This document shows positions 31,750 to 43,624 of a stretch of 64,000 nucleotides of DNA, piece after piece. Where the stretch lies: NCBI RefSeq assembly GCF_033473495.1, contig NC_088936.1, forward strand, positions 2,728,001 to 2,792,000, read 5' to 3'. Made by a program: the position numbers and the translations under genes. The notes beneath the pieces are model-generated. The model saw only the letters and a program-made list of their open reading frames with translations, was not told where the DNA came from and made no database searches. The stretch is from Cercospora beticola. Lineage: Eukaryota; Ascomycota; Dothideomycetes; Mycosphaerellales; Mycosphaerellaceae. Numbering within the stretch: the first letter of the stretch is position 1; every line of letters begins with the position of its first letter.

Positions 31750-34702
31750 TCACTGCTGGCGAAGCGTCACTTTCGTCGTGCCATCGCCGCTCAGTGGCAC
31801 AACTGTCGCACCCCTCTCCTCTTCATACTGACCATCCACAATCTGGTAGTTTCCGGAGTTCGTCGTCTGAGCAGTCGTCTTCCACTTCAACCTCGCATTC
31901 GGCGTGAAACCCTCTCCATTGGCCTCAAACTCAACCTCAACACTTCGGCTTCCCAAATCATACCTCACAGCCGCAAAGTGACCGGCATCCAGCTCCAACG
32001 ACAAAGCAGAGTCCGCAATGAAGACCTTCTGCCTCGCAGAATCCGTAGGCTCGATCACAACAACATTCCCCTCCTGACTCACTCTCGCTCCAAATCCAGC
32101 CCAACCCCCAAGCGAATCATCCTGCACAATCACCGCCCTCGTACTCAAAGCATGCATAGCCATCGTGACACCATTATCACCACTATAAGGATCCCAAGCC
32201 AAATAATCCGGTCTAGAATGAAATCCCGTAGCACCAAATCCATCTTGCCCGATTGTCGTCAAGGGTCCTACAATTCCACCCCAAGCAGCCCTCAGCATCC
32301 ACACATCATTTGGATGTCGTTGAAATTCTTCAATCAATGCATAAGCAGATTGCGCGCCTTTATAATGATGCAGCATACGGTCCAAACGAGCTCCCAGGGC
32401 CAGGAGCACCGGAGAACTGGAAGTCCCAGAGTGACCGACCAGAACCGGAGTAGCCCCAATGAGGGACAGAAGCCATGACTGCGAGAAGAGTTCCAATAGT
32501 TGCAGTAGCAGTATCGTTGAATCCAAAGTAAGCAGACCAGATGTAAACTTCTTCTTGTCCGGTGTTGTCCCAAGGGAACTCGGATGCATATGGGTAAGGT
32601 TCACTCTGCCAGATATCTGTTCGTTGACGCATGAAATTCTCGATATCGGTGGCGCGAGAAGAAAGGGTGCTATTCGTTGCGCCTTCGGCTTTGTGAGCGC
32701 GGAGGATTTCAAGGAAGTAGCTGCCTTCCATGAGGCCGAATTGGGCGTAGGCAGTGACACCGGCGTTGCGTTGCATGCTCATTATGGTGTCGTACGCGCG
32801 ATCGAGGGCCCAGGTCCAGGGGACTGAGGTGAGGTTCTCGGTGTTGCGTGCAAGGCGGTAGAGGGTGTAGTAGACGACGCAAGGATGTGGGTAGTTGTAG
32901 GAGCGGGAGAGGAGGTCGGCTTCAGTTTTGGGCCAAGTTCCACTGTGGTCTACGCCGGGGAGGTAGAGGCCACGGCCTTCGAGGGCGGCGTCGTAGTAGA
33001 AGAGACTCTTTTTGACTCCGCCGTAGGTGTCTCCGGGTGCGGAGATCTGTATGCGATTCCAGAGCGTAGTTGTGGCGAATTCTTCGAGCATGGCGATTTC
33101 AGCTCTGTTGGGTCTGCTGAGCTGCTTGGCTGTAGCCGAAACGTATGCTCCTGTACCAGCCTCGTCGCTGAGGCCGGCAATCCAGGCACGACTATCATCG
33201 ACCACCTGCTGTTGTTTCTTGTTATCGTAAGTGATGATGCCAGGCCCTCTGCCGAAGTAGTCACTCTCGTTCGAGAACCATTGTTTAGAGAAGCGGAATG
33301 CACCAAGATTATCCATTTGAGTCGTCTCTGGGTTGATGATGCTGTAGTGTGCTGTAGCTACCTCGCCATTGGCGAAGCCGATAGTCACTCGAGTCTGACC
33401 GAAAGTTCCAGCTTGGGCTGTTCCAGAAATCGCGTAGACGCCCTCACCAACATTCTGAACCGCCTCGAAAGCAATATTGGCGGGAGATACGTCACTGATC
33501 GTGGGCGCAGATGAGCTTCGAATGACCATCTTGACTGGCTCGCCAGAAGATGCAACAAATCCTGGGACGCCGACGATGGTCGGCCTGTCGAATGCTCGAA
33601 GTCGATCCTCAACACTGCTAGGTCCAGCACTCGTATGAAACCTCAACCCAATGGTTCGAGACTCGGATGGGCGTAGAGAGAACTCCGTTGGCACATTGAA
33701 ATCACTTCCGCGAGTGAAGCCCAAACTGTTGGCCGCGGCTGTATCAAGCTCCGTCAAGCCCGATGTGGCAACCCACCAGGAGAAGACACCTTCATAGTTG
33801 TAGTCCAGGTTCTACATCAAGTCAGTCGCATGAACGCAGCCCAGTGAGAAGTATCCTTACAGTCTTATCGAGCCACTGCTCCGGGTAATTCGGTTCGGAA
33901 ACATAGTCGAGACGGTACTGCTCCAGAGGAGCTACTCATATTAGCGCACGCTTTCAAGATTCGCCAACACAAACTCACATTTTCCAACCGGAGTAGTGAT
34001 CAAGCTTGGTCCTTCACCAGTCAGGCGGTTGGTGACCACGTATCCAGCATCCAACGACAATGCAGGATCACTGACTACGCTCTCGGTCCAAGTTTGTTCC
34101 TGATTTTTGCCGATCCAGTTGTTGTTATAGGGTGTGGGAATGCCAACGCCACCCATTTGAAGAGTGTCATTGCCGGTGTTGCTGATTGTGAAAGACAAAA
34201 TTACGGAGTCCTGGTCCGCACTCCAGGATCGCACAACAGTGATTGGCAAATTGTCTCCCAGAGAGGCCGTAATGTCAGCACTGGACAGTGAACCATTTGC
34301 AGAGTCGGTACTGTTATTGATGGGTTGTCGAGCAAAATGAGAAGCAACGTCAATCCAGCTGTCGCTGTTCTCGGGTCTCATGCGAATCTGTATGTCGCCC
34401 AGAGCCTGTGATACAGTTAGTCAGAGTGATCACTGACATCGCAGATAGAGGTCAAAGCATACATAGTACCCATCATCGGTCCTGTTCGCGGTCGAGAGCA
34501 GGAAGTTGAAGGGCGCATTGCCAGCATTCGAACCAGATTTGGCAGTCAGTTTGGTAGCCACTTGGTTCGCAACGTCAAGCTCCAGCGTGAAACCTGGTGT
34601 GTCGATGGTAGAGTAGCCTGCTGATCCTATGGCATTTTGCGAAGCGGCTTGAACAATCGTGAAAGTGGTGAAGGCCGCGGTGACGCCTCTGAACACGGCC
34701 AT
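31750..34702 (-). CDS. large secreted DUF5695-like protein (putative carbohydrate-active), one extra base
   Basis: Predicted 932-aa secreted protein. Exons 34702-34463, 34405-33979, 33931-33861 and 33811-31750 join cleanly at GTATGC/CACAG, GTGAGT/AGTAG and GTAAGG/TGTAG. A signal peptide (MAVFRGVTAAFTTFTIVQA) is followed by beta-rich sequence and then a helical (alpha/alpha) toroid-like region (FGRGPGIITYDNKKQQ, NYPHPCVVYYTLYRLARNTE, YPYASEFPWDNTGQEEVYIW). The C-terminal region contains MLHHYKGAQSAYALIEEFQR, HPNDVWMLRAAWGGIVGPL and GFHSRPDYLAWDPYSGDNG. This layout recalls DUF5695 proteins, from memory; catalytic residues are not known to me. The last exon changes frame at the CCC run 32393-32395. 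Coding length 2800 = 3 x 933 + 1, so one surplus base explains it. Confidence 0.75.
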
Positions 34703-35523
34703 TATTTTGAGCGTTTCCGGAGAGATGTCTTGAAGCAATAGTACGCGATCGCTGTTGTGATAATGGTCACGCTCATGTATGCATTACTTGTGGTTATCGT
34801 GACGAGGCGTTTGTGGGGTCCTGGAGCAATGTACAACGAATGCTCGGCTGGTCTTTTTGTTGAATTTGAAGTATGAGACTGTGAGGTGCCCCGGACAGAT
34901 GTTCCTCCATGTGCTCGAAGTTTAAAGAGATCAGCGTTTCTCCACCAAACACTTTAGCCGACAGTGTAGCCTTATAACTTGCTCTATGTGACGTTACCTT
35001 CCAAACACGAGTGCGAACGGATGCTAGTGATGAGCGATTGTAGTTTGCTTTCGTACATTGGACAACAATAACATAGTCCTTTGCACCAAAGCTTTTGAGA
35101 ATGGACACCGCCGCTTCCGCTGGCGGAGATGATAGGTGCGAGTATGCCAATCCGTCCGTGTGATCCTCACAAAGGCCTGTGATGCTTGTCACTGTTTTTG
35201 TGCGCTTAGAGGTTTCGGCGGAATGAGATGCAAGTCCATTCATACTCAGATCAAGGTGAGAGTTGTACGATGCGTGCTCGTCAGAGCGTGAAATTTTCAA
35301 TAGCGACATGTGCACATGCTAATTCGATGTAGAGGTCGGTGAAGACGTTGCCGTCCACAATCGAGTAACGAAGGAAAGGTTGCAGTGCTGACACAATCGT
35401 CGACCAGAGAAGCGGAGTTGTCAGTAGCGCCACAGCAATTCAGTCAGCGTGCAACAAAAATACCCCAGGATCGCGTCCAGCGTCGGTATTACTGTGCGTT
35501 CGCTGATTTAGCAAGTTTTATTG
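34703..35523. other. upstream of the DUF5695-like gene; possible small minus-strand ORF
   Basis: A 173-residue minus-strand open frame at 34794-35315 (opening MHMSLLKISRSDEHASY) has reasonable composition and a patterned C-terminal half (ILKSFGAKDYVIVVQCTKAN, ISLNFEHMEEHLSG), but no family or splice evidence supports it. I record it as a possible hypothetical gene only. Confidence 0.25.
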
Positions 35524-36277
35524 TTAGCTCTGACAATTGTAGTGCGGATCTTGCCTGTGAGTGTCTACGCGGTACTGTCGTGGATGGCGAGCAGTAATGG
35601 CATGTGCTAGAACGTGTTGAGGCGCGTATATGCGCGTATGTTCGCTTTGATGGCCATTGGTATGTGCTGACATCGTGTTGATATGGGTTCGCAAGGCCTG
35701 CTGTTGAGTCAATTCGTTTTCGGATCCCAGTGCCATGTGAAGAGAGGAAGCGCCGCATTCAGTAGTGTGAGAAAGGTCATCGGACGGAGTGCACTGTGCG
35801 GCGAGGATAGTGAGCTGGAAGATCAGCCACCAGTAGGAGATCAGCATATCGAGGACACAGCCATGTTGCACGATGGTTCTCACCAGCTCACGATCCAGGT
35901 AGAAAGCTGACATAGATTTCTGATGCTGAAAGACTGCACGTGCAGTCGCGAAGAGTCTGTCAATAGGCAAAAGCTGGATGAGCGGGAGAACCAGATCGAA
36001 GTGTCCAGCAGAACAGGAGCTGTTCAAATTCGGGACCCGGACTCATCTCGTCAATCGTGATGTGCCAAAATGCATTCGGATGTGGCACCTGAGATGGCTC
36101 TATCAGCAGGTAGCGCTTGCTTACCGTAACGGCAAAAGCCATGAAGGGCACATATAAGAAGACTGTCGAGGCTGTTGAGGCTGGCTCCTTCTCGGATGTA
36201 TCGCTGGACGAGCCCAGGCTGTTGCCCTTCGCTGTTAGAGCCGATTCACAAAGTTGCGTGACCTGGTGATTCTCCAT
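35524..36277 (-). other. possible hypothetical coding remnant in two frames
   Basis: Two minus-strand frames overlap at 35960-36027. The upstream one opens MENHQVTQLCESALTAKGN and contains a hydrophobic segment (VFLYVPFMAFAVTVSKRYLL). The downstream one contains another (CVLDMLISYWWLIFQLTILA). They could be one frameshifted membrane-protein gene or noise. No family recognised and no intron seen. Confidence 0.2.
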
Positions 36278-37738
36278 CAGACGAGATCAGTATTGGAAGG
36301 ACGACAAGCAGTAGTGAATCGAGCAGACTACTGAAGATCGAGTAGTGAGCGAGTGGCACCTCCAGGGTCTGCGGCCAAGCGCATGCAGCACAGAAGGTGT
36401 GCAAGCCTTTCTGGAGAAGGCCGAAGCTTCCCTGGCATCTCCACGCCAGCCAAAGGGTCTTTCTGACGACACCATGGCGTGACCGTTCATAGCAGCCACT
36501 TACTGCGACCTGCCTTTGCGCATATCAAGCATGTCGATAAAAAGTGTGCAGCAGGTTGCGTATCGTTTGGGCAGGCGGACCAGGATGTGGTGGAGTTCAC
36601 GGGCTCAGCGAGATCTTCATGTGCTGCTGCGATCAGCAACTTGTCGGTTCGTTTTCATTGGCAGACGTGCAAATCATAGAGTTCTTCGAAGGATCAATTC
36701 CAACGCTTTGCCACAGCGATTTGAAGGTCATGCGGGAGATGAACAGTCGGAGACGTGGCGTAGCTGCAGAAAAGCTGGCTTTGAGTCCTGCGCAATCTGG
36801 GGCAGCGCGACTGTGCGGCGTAAATAGCGTGATTGTGTGGCAGGTCGGATTTCGCGGAGAGCTCTCGTGTTGCATCGTGTTCCCGCGGAGAGCCAAGCTG
36901 GTTGAAGCGGCAGATTTGTAGAGCAGCACAATCATGGTACAGGATACGATCGGAAGTGGCCGATGTCTCGGTTGCAACGTGGCGGATAAACTTGCTCGCG
37001 TGCCTGCCTCGTGCACGCCGTATGCCGATAGCAACAGCAACTCAGTATCACGCAGTCTTGCCGCTGGTAAGCGCATGCATCGATCGCGACATACTGCTGC
37101 CGCCGTATCAGGATTGCAAGCAGCTTCGCATATGCTTCTCAAAGCATGGCGCACCTGAGGAGGAGGAATGGCAGAGTTCAGATAGCGTAGTATGCCAAGA
37201 CCGCCCAGAAGGCCCTTCGGGAATCGCGAGACACGGTGAAAGCGCCAACCTTCCTCTTTCTGCCACGACCAACACAAGCCCTCGCCGTGCGTTCGAGTGA
37301 TCCGAGGCTTCAGCTTCCTCTCCCGGCCTAGGAGCTTGACATGTGCCAGATCACGACTGTGTCGATGGTATCGATAGAGGAGGAAATGTTGCTATCTGGG
37401 AGGATTCTCTTGGCCGGCACATGGCTTCCATCTTGACGCTGTTGAGAGCTCGCCAACGAGGTGGTGAAGCAATCTGCGTTTTCGCTTCGACATTGTTCTG
37501 GTGATGGGAAGGTCAACAAATGATGAGTCTCGAAAATCTGACAGCCGATGGCCAAGGGCAACCCTGTCTGCCCTGATTGTGCTTGATTCGACGAGTTCCG
37601 CTGCCCAGGAACTGCTTCTTTGCGGTTGGCGATGTCTTGCTCGCGCTGGCGGCAGCCATCGCGCCTTGGCAAGCGGGCGTGCAGTCGAATTGAGTCGGGC
37701 GGGCGAGGTCCCTTCACGAGTGCGATCGTCGGTATCCA
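36278..37738. other. intergenic, no supported gene
   Basis: About 1.5 kb in which long open frames occur on both strands at the same place (for example minus 36633-37277 and plus 36833-37300), none with domain, splice or compositional support. Confidence 0.4.
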
Positions 37739-37784
37739 GCTAACGTGTTTGATAAGCGAGTGAGCCAGATAGGCATGTGAGCCA
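37739..37784 (+). repeat. left terminal inverted repeat
   Basis: 46 bases starting GCTAACGTGTTTGATAAGCG and ending GGCATGTGAGCCA. It pairs perfectly with the right repeat at 38118-38163. Confidence 0.85.
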
Positions 37785-38117
37785 GCCGAAATACCACGTG
37801 ATTTGAGATTCTGCGAAAATGCAAATCTCGACACCCCTAGGCGCTATCGACTTGCGAATACGTAGATACCTTCTGCTCTAGAGGCTCTATAATATTTCGA
37901 AGTTTAGAGGCGCTATAATATATAGGATAGGAAATCGCTACTTTAAAAGTAGTGGGACTATTAAAAGTTATCGTAGACGAAGTACCAGAAGGCAGGGGAA
38001 ACTTTCAACTTCGGATTCTGCTTATGCGTACCTAATTTGCTTCCTAAAGTACTTCTCTAGAAATCTTACCTGCTTGCGTTGTCGTGCCGCACGTCCGAAA
38101 ATCGATCGATTTTGGCT

Positions 38118-38163
38118 TGGCTCACATGCCTATCTGGCTCACTCGCTTATCAAACACGTTAGC
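38118..38163 (-). repeat. right terminal inverted repeat
   Basis: Starts TGGCTCACATGCC and ends CAAACACGTTAGC; the exact reverse complement of the left repeat. Confidence 0.85.
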
Positions 38164-38709
38164 GGGCGCGCCACTACAATATCGGTGGTCTCATTCGTCG
38201 AGTCTCGCGACCTTATCACCTCGGGTGATACTTGCAGTCGAGGGCCTGCACAATATCGGCTCCAATGCGCAGGCTGTGTCAAGGCGCGTTGATATGGAAG
38301 CTTGGTCTGGACAAGACGGCGGCACAGCGCCCTCGGTGGTGGTGCCGCTGGTGGGAGGCGTCAGTTAGTGAGCCGGCCGGCTGTCCACAGAAGCACAAGT
38401 CGACCCGGATGCTGATCCTGGCGCCACCGCCCACCCCGGACCAGGCCCAAATTGGCAGGACCGTGCCTTCGCAGCTAGGCCAGACACACACGCCCTCTGA
38501 CTGGTCGGCGCTGATATGCTTCAATTACACACGACCGATGCTCAATGCGACCATGCGAGGCGACCGTCCAGGGCCCTGGAGTGAGTAGCGTGTCGTTGCA
38601 TGTACCACGCTGTTATTAAATCATCTTGTTCCCCCACCTCGACGGCCACCGTTTCGCGTGAATCGTATCACAGTCGTGTCTGGGTGCAAAGACACGAACA
38701 CCATCCACC
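38164..38709. other. promoter region of the OPT transporter
   Basis: About 550 bases between the inverted-repeat element and the transporter start codon. No gene seen. The repeat element thus lies within reach of this promoter. Confidence 0.4.
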
Positions 38710-41208
38710 ATGGCGAACGTCAACGAGGTCATTGACCACACGGTCATGCCAATGGTACGTGCTGCTCCTTCTACTCTGCTTCGCGCGACAGCAACTGACG
38801 CATGAGTAGGGCAACATCAACCCAGACGTGCCACCTCTTACCGAGAAGCGCAATGTCTTCAACACCAACACACATGGCGAGGCTCAGGAAGTCCCCTCGC
38901 CGTCGTCAGAGACTGGCAATGAGAAGGATCTCGACAAAGTGGGCCACACTTACGTGGGCGAGATGGAAGAGGTCGACTTCGAGAAGCCGGGTCAAGAAGC
39001 GCCCGAGGCTGATCCATTCACGCCCTTCGACGACCTTCCGGAAGAGCGACACTACATCGTCACCATCCGCGCTATCCTCGTGGGTGTTGTTTGCGGTGCT
39101 CTCGTGAACGCCTCCAATGTCTACCTCGGATTGAAGACAGGATGGACTTTCGGCGCGTCTCTGTTCGGCGCCATCATTGGTTTCGCTGTGCTCAAGTATG
39201 TCGTTTCCACAATCTCGTCACATTCGAGAAAATGCTAACAGGTGCAGGCCTCTTGGGCGCAAGCTGGGAGAGAATATCCCAATCTTGGGTGGTGAATTTG
39301 GTCCTCGCGAGAACAACATTGTCCAGACCGCTGCGACAGCCGCAGGTGGTTTGAGCAGTGTGTTCATCTCTGGTATCCCAGCTCTTTATCAACTTGATCT
39401 GCTGTCGACCCCAAGGGAGGACTTCCCACGCCTGATCACCTTGACTCTGGTCGGTGGCTACTTTGGATTCCTCATGTCGACTCCTCTCCGGAAGTTCTTT
39501 ATCATCTACGTGGCCAGAGAACTGCGACTGATTTTCCCAACTCCATCTGCTACCGCCATGACGATCCGAGCTATGCACATGGCCGCGACTGGTGAAGCCA
39601 TTGCCAAGATGAAGATGCGAGCTCTTTCCATCGCATTCTCCGTCGCCGTTGTGTTGCGCGTGGTGTCCCAATATTGCATTGGTATCCTCTGGGATTGGCA
39701 CATCTTCACCTGGTTCTTCATCTGGGGCAACTACAACAACGCTGCCATCAATGTCGAGAACTGGGGCTGGATGATCGAGTGGACTCCAGCCTTCATTGGC
39801 GCTGGGATGCTGGTCGGTCTGAATACCGCCATCTCCTTCTATGCTGGTTCGATCATCGCCTGGGGTATCATCGGACCAACTCTCGTTCACTACAACGTTG
39901 CGTTCGGTCTACCAGCCGCTGAGGAGGGATCCAAATGGGAGGGTTATGTCTCGTTCGCTTCGCTGGGCACAGCAGCATCGACCAAAGATACTCCATCCCC
40001 TCGTTTCTGGCTGCTCTGGCCTGGTGTCTTACTCATGATCGTCGTCTCATTCGTCGAGCTCGGTCTGCAGTACAAGGTCTTCTACCACGTCTCCAAAGCA
40101 ATTTACCGCGGAACCTGCTCTGGTATCAACAATGCACGCATTGCTCTCGGTCGCGGTTCTAGCGCGTCTCTGGAGCGCAAGGGTGCTCAAAAGCAGGACG
40201 ATCTCGTCAAGGACTTTGCGGAGGACAGCGAGCTGGTCAAGTGGTGGATGTGGCTCCCCGCCCTCATCATTGTCATCATCCTCACTTGCGTGGTCACGGG
40301 CGTGCAATTCGACATGCCTGTTGGCATGTCATTGCTGTCGATCTTCCTCGCATTCTTCTTCTCTCTGCTGGCGGTCCAGTGCACTGGTGTGACCGACATC
40401 ACCCCATTGACCGCAGCATCGAAGGCTTCGCAAATCGTCCTCGGTGGGGCTACCAAAGGCGAGGGCTGGGAAGTCGAGCACGCTCAGCGACTCAACCTTC
40501 TCGGTGGCTCCCTTGCTTCCATTGGTGCCAATCAAGCATCCGATCTTGTCGGCGACTTCCGTGTTGGGTTCCTGCTCAAGACTTCGCCTAAGCAGCAATG
40601 GGTCGCCCAAGGTCTGGGCACGATTGTTGCAGTCTTTTTGGCCCCAGCCCTCTTCATGCTCTTCGCGAAGGCATACCCTTGCATTCTGGACATCAACGCT
40701 GAGACCTGTCCATTCAGTGCTCCATCCGTCTCCGCTTGGAGGGCTGTCGCTGTGGCCATGACCGATCCAGAATTCCCAGTGCCAACCAGCAGTGGTATCT
40801 TTGCCATCATCTTCTCCATCTTTGGTGCCGTCATGATTATCATCCGTCATTACGCCTACCGCGGAACTTGGGAGAAGTACCGTGTCTACCACCCCAACAT
40901 GATGTGCATTGGTCTTGCATTTGTGTAAGTTTTCTCAGCTCTTGTGCTGCGTATGAGCAATTGCTAACAGCATTCACAGCCTGCCACAAACCTACTACGG
41001 TTTGGCCATGATTATCGGAGCTTTGCCATGCTACTACTGGGCGAAGCGCAACCCACAGAGCTTCGACATTTACGGGTACGCAATCGCTGCCGGTCTCATT
41101 GCTGGCGAGGGTATCGGAGGTGTCATCAACGCCATCTTCCAAGTCGCAGGCATTGCCGGACCAGACCCATACGGCACGAACATTGCGTGTCCGAACGACG
41201 CTTGCTAG
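38710..41208 (+). CDS. OPT-family oligopeptide/metal-chelate transporter
   Basis: 778-aa polytopic membrane protein of the OPT superfamily, which imports small peptides, glutathione or metal chelates with protons. Exons 38710-38754, 38810-39195, 39248-40924 and 40980-41208 restore a single frame. Donors are GTACGT, GTATGT and GTAAGT; CTAACA branch points are visible in the second and third introns. An acidic cytoplasmic N terminus (about 100 aa) precedes the first helix. Family signatures are ASNVYLGLKTGWTFGASLFGAI, GRKLGENIPILGGEFGPREN, VQTAATAAGGLSSVFISGIPAL, FPTPSATAMTIRAMH, EGWEVEHAQRLNLLGGSLAS and the terminal YAIAAGLIAGEGIGGVINAI. The EGIGG motif points to the YSL-like/bacterial-type OPT branch rather than the ISP4 branch. 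Substrate unknown. Confidence 0.93.
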
Positions 41209-43624
41209 TCAGGTCACTCATGATTGACTGATGTTGCATATGAGCGCTTCGTGTATTAATCATATCAGACGAATGACGATGTCATGATGAGGGAGAGGCT
41301 TTCCAGATGACTCTCACTTATGGCTTGTAGACAATACCCCATCTCTTCGATGCGAATGCTACAGCTTCAACTGTTCACAAAGTCTCCGTCTCTTCTCTCT
41401 TTGCAGCCTTGATGCCTCGTTATCGCGCACGCCTGATGCGAATTGGGGGGTAAAGAGGGTTCCTGCTGTCAAAATGCGAAACAAGCCCTTGCAAGAAAAA
41501 GTCTGGTGAACGAAGCGACATGCCAGGGAGCGAAGAATACGAGAACCCAAGCAGCAGACGTCCCGATAGACTTATAGCCCTGTTTGCCCTTCGTTCGAAG
41601 GATGCGATTCCGAACACCGAAGGCGGGTAAAGCCACGCCTCCCGTCTCACAAGTGACTGGATCGAACTCCGCAGCAAAGTGGCATGCGGCTGCCTAAAAG
41701 GTTGCAGATCATTGTGAAAAGAGAGTGAATTCCGAGTTGTTGTGTGCAGCGGTGTCGAAGAACAGTAATCGGAGTTGACCGCCGCTTCACTGCGAACGAG
41801 CTGAGCTTACTACGGCAAACTCGTGGTCAACAAAAGTGGACTGCACGCCTTGGCAAATATCGGACGCGATGTCGCCACTAGTGGCAGTGAGAAGTGAAGG
41901 CTGTTGTGCTGTGCCTGGAAGGTCACCATGGAGCGCTGGCCTCCGTCGCGTTTGTGGCCATGAATTACTGGGAGCGGAAATGGCGGGCAAGGACATGCCC
42001 GTTTGTTGGAAGAGTTGTTTTGACTTCGCGTGGTTCGCTCCGCGAAGGTTGCTGCTGCTTTGGGGCACCGTGGAGGGTGTCCAGCGACAAGGGAGAGGAT
42101 GTTGGCGGCTCTCATCTTACCATTGGGTTCTGGACAGCCAGTCATCAAGTCTGACGTGTTCGATGAATGGGGAGTCATCACGTCGCGAACGACTGGAGTT
42201 CGCAGGAAGTCGAGATCTGGGCTGCGAGCTGAGCTGAGAAGGTGTTCCGCGCAGCGACAGGAAAGAGCGATGTTCCTGAGTGAGCTGTCTGACAAGCACG
42301 GCCAAGCACTTGAATGACTCAGACAATATCTTGGCACCCGACTCATGCGACTGCCTCCCATGTTACTCCCCACCTGTACTTCTATTTCCATCCAGCAAAA
42401 TCATCACCAGACTGGCTCAACAAGAGGGGCAAGTGACGCGGTCACCGCGTGTTCTCAAACTCAGATGCCGTTGCTACGCGACGGTCTCGATCGGCATGCT
42501 GGCTCACCGATCACAGCCCTGGACACTTCCTCTCAACCTCTTCCAGGGCAGAAAGGCTGCCAAAAATTGCACGCATACCAGTCTGGGGAGACTGGTTCAA
42601 ATGATCCACTAAGGTTTGGATGACCAGCGATTGCGGAGAGAACATTGCCACATGCGCACTGGAAATGTAATTTCCTCGCTTATCATCCAGGTACAGGGCT
42701 CAAGTTTTCAATGCGAAGCAAAACTTAGACAGCTTCTCCCTGCTTGTGAATACCGACTTCACCTTGAGCACAGAGCTGCGAAGCACCAGCCATAGTCCAC
42801 ACGGTATGACTGAATGCGCGTGCTGAGGCCTAGCGGTGGCCAGCCATTCGCGCACAGGTCCAATTTTCGAGAAACAAGAAATGAAAAAGCTCCATCAAGT
42901 GGACTGAACGGACAAGCCGGCACGAGAAAAGGTTCTGGCTGAGATATGACCTCGCTCGAAGCCTTGCTTACCAGGCCCCCGATACGCTCCCTATGCCTGC
43001 GTGGTCTTCTGTCTTCACGGGAGAAAGAATGGAAATATTGATTCTCGTAGAATTTGCCCGTCGTGGAAGGTGACGCCCCCTTTAGGACTTCCTTGTGGTT
43101 GAGCGCAACACTGTTCGGAGAAGCTCTCACAGTGATGACTGTTTGGTAGCAGGCATTACGATGACAAGAAAGGCGAAGGGATAGGAAGCGCGCCATGCAC
43201 TGTGATTGGGAAAGCTTGTCCTTCTCTCAAGAAGAGCACATTCGGAAAACCATCGTCGGATACCCGCGGATCCCGTATGCCAGAAGCTTTCTCGCGGTCT
43301 AGATGAAGCACCAGTCGCGGATCTGCAGTTTTCCAAGCCGCAAGGCGGCCGCGGACCTACCACCACAGGGCCTCGCCGAGTCTGTTTGCCGTCCATGCAC
43401 GTAAGGTGGGTAAAGCGAAATGACTTACATGCCCATGGGGTGCTGCCACGATTAGGGCCAGCAAAGTTGCTGGCCAGGTAGGCAGGGAACGATACGAAGA
43501 TGGGCTCCCGATGAAAGCTTGCTTCTGGATATAAAAGCCTGACTGACTGCCTGCTCAACCTTCTTCATCAGCATCAACACTCAGCCAGCCTCTCGTTCAA
43601 AGCATCACTCAGCCAAACATCAAA
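41209..43624. other. intergenic, 2.4 kb, no supported gene
   Basis: Contains the 3' region of the OPT gene and the promoter of the small secreted protein gene. Minus-strand open frames at 41810-42391 and 42759-43558 have no domain, signal peptide or splice support. Confidence 0.4.
43530..43536 (+). promoter_or_regulatory. TATA box of the small secreted protein gene
   Basis: TATAAAA lies 95 bases before the start codon, a normal fungal distance. It is followed by a pyrimidine/adenine-rich leader with CAAC/TCAACA motifs and a good Kozak context (CAAAATGC). Confidence 0.6.

Larger units (their letters stand above)
37739..38163. mobile_element. 425-bp AT-rich element with 46-bp perfect terminal inverted repeats (MITE-like)
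   Basis: The left end (37739-37784, beginning GCTAACGTGTTTGATAAGCG) is the exact reverse complement of the right end (38118-38163). Similarity continues inward for about eight more bases with one indel. The interior (about 37850-38060) is strikingly AT-rich compared with the surroundings and contains a near-direct repeat (TAGAGGCTCTATAATATTT / TAGAGGCGCTATAATATAT). No open reading frame of note is inside, so it is non-autonomous. I do not see a clear target-site duplication. The most economical reading is a MITE or fold-back element; a solo hairpin locus is the alternative. Confidence 0.65.

Noticed and set aside
36633..37300. Long opposing frames on both strands
   Set aside because: Mutually overlapping with no family resemblance, signal peptide or intron structure.
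41810..42391. 193-codon minus-strand frame
   Set aside because: Ser/Pro/His-rich without motif; no supporting splice sites or neighbours.
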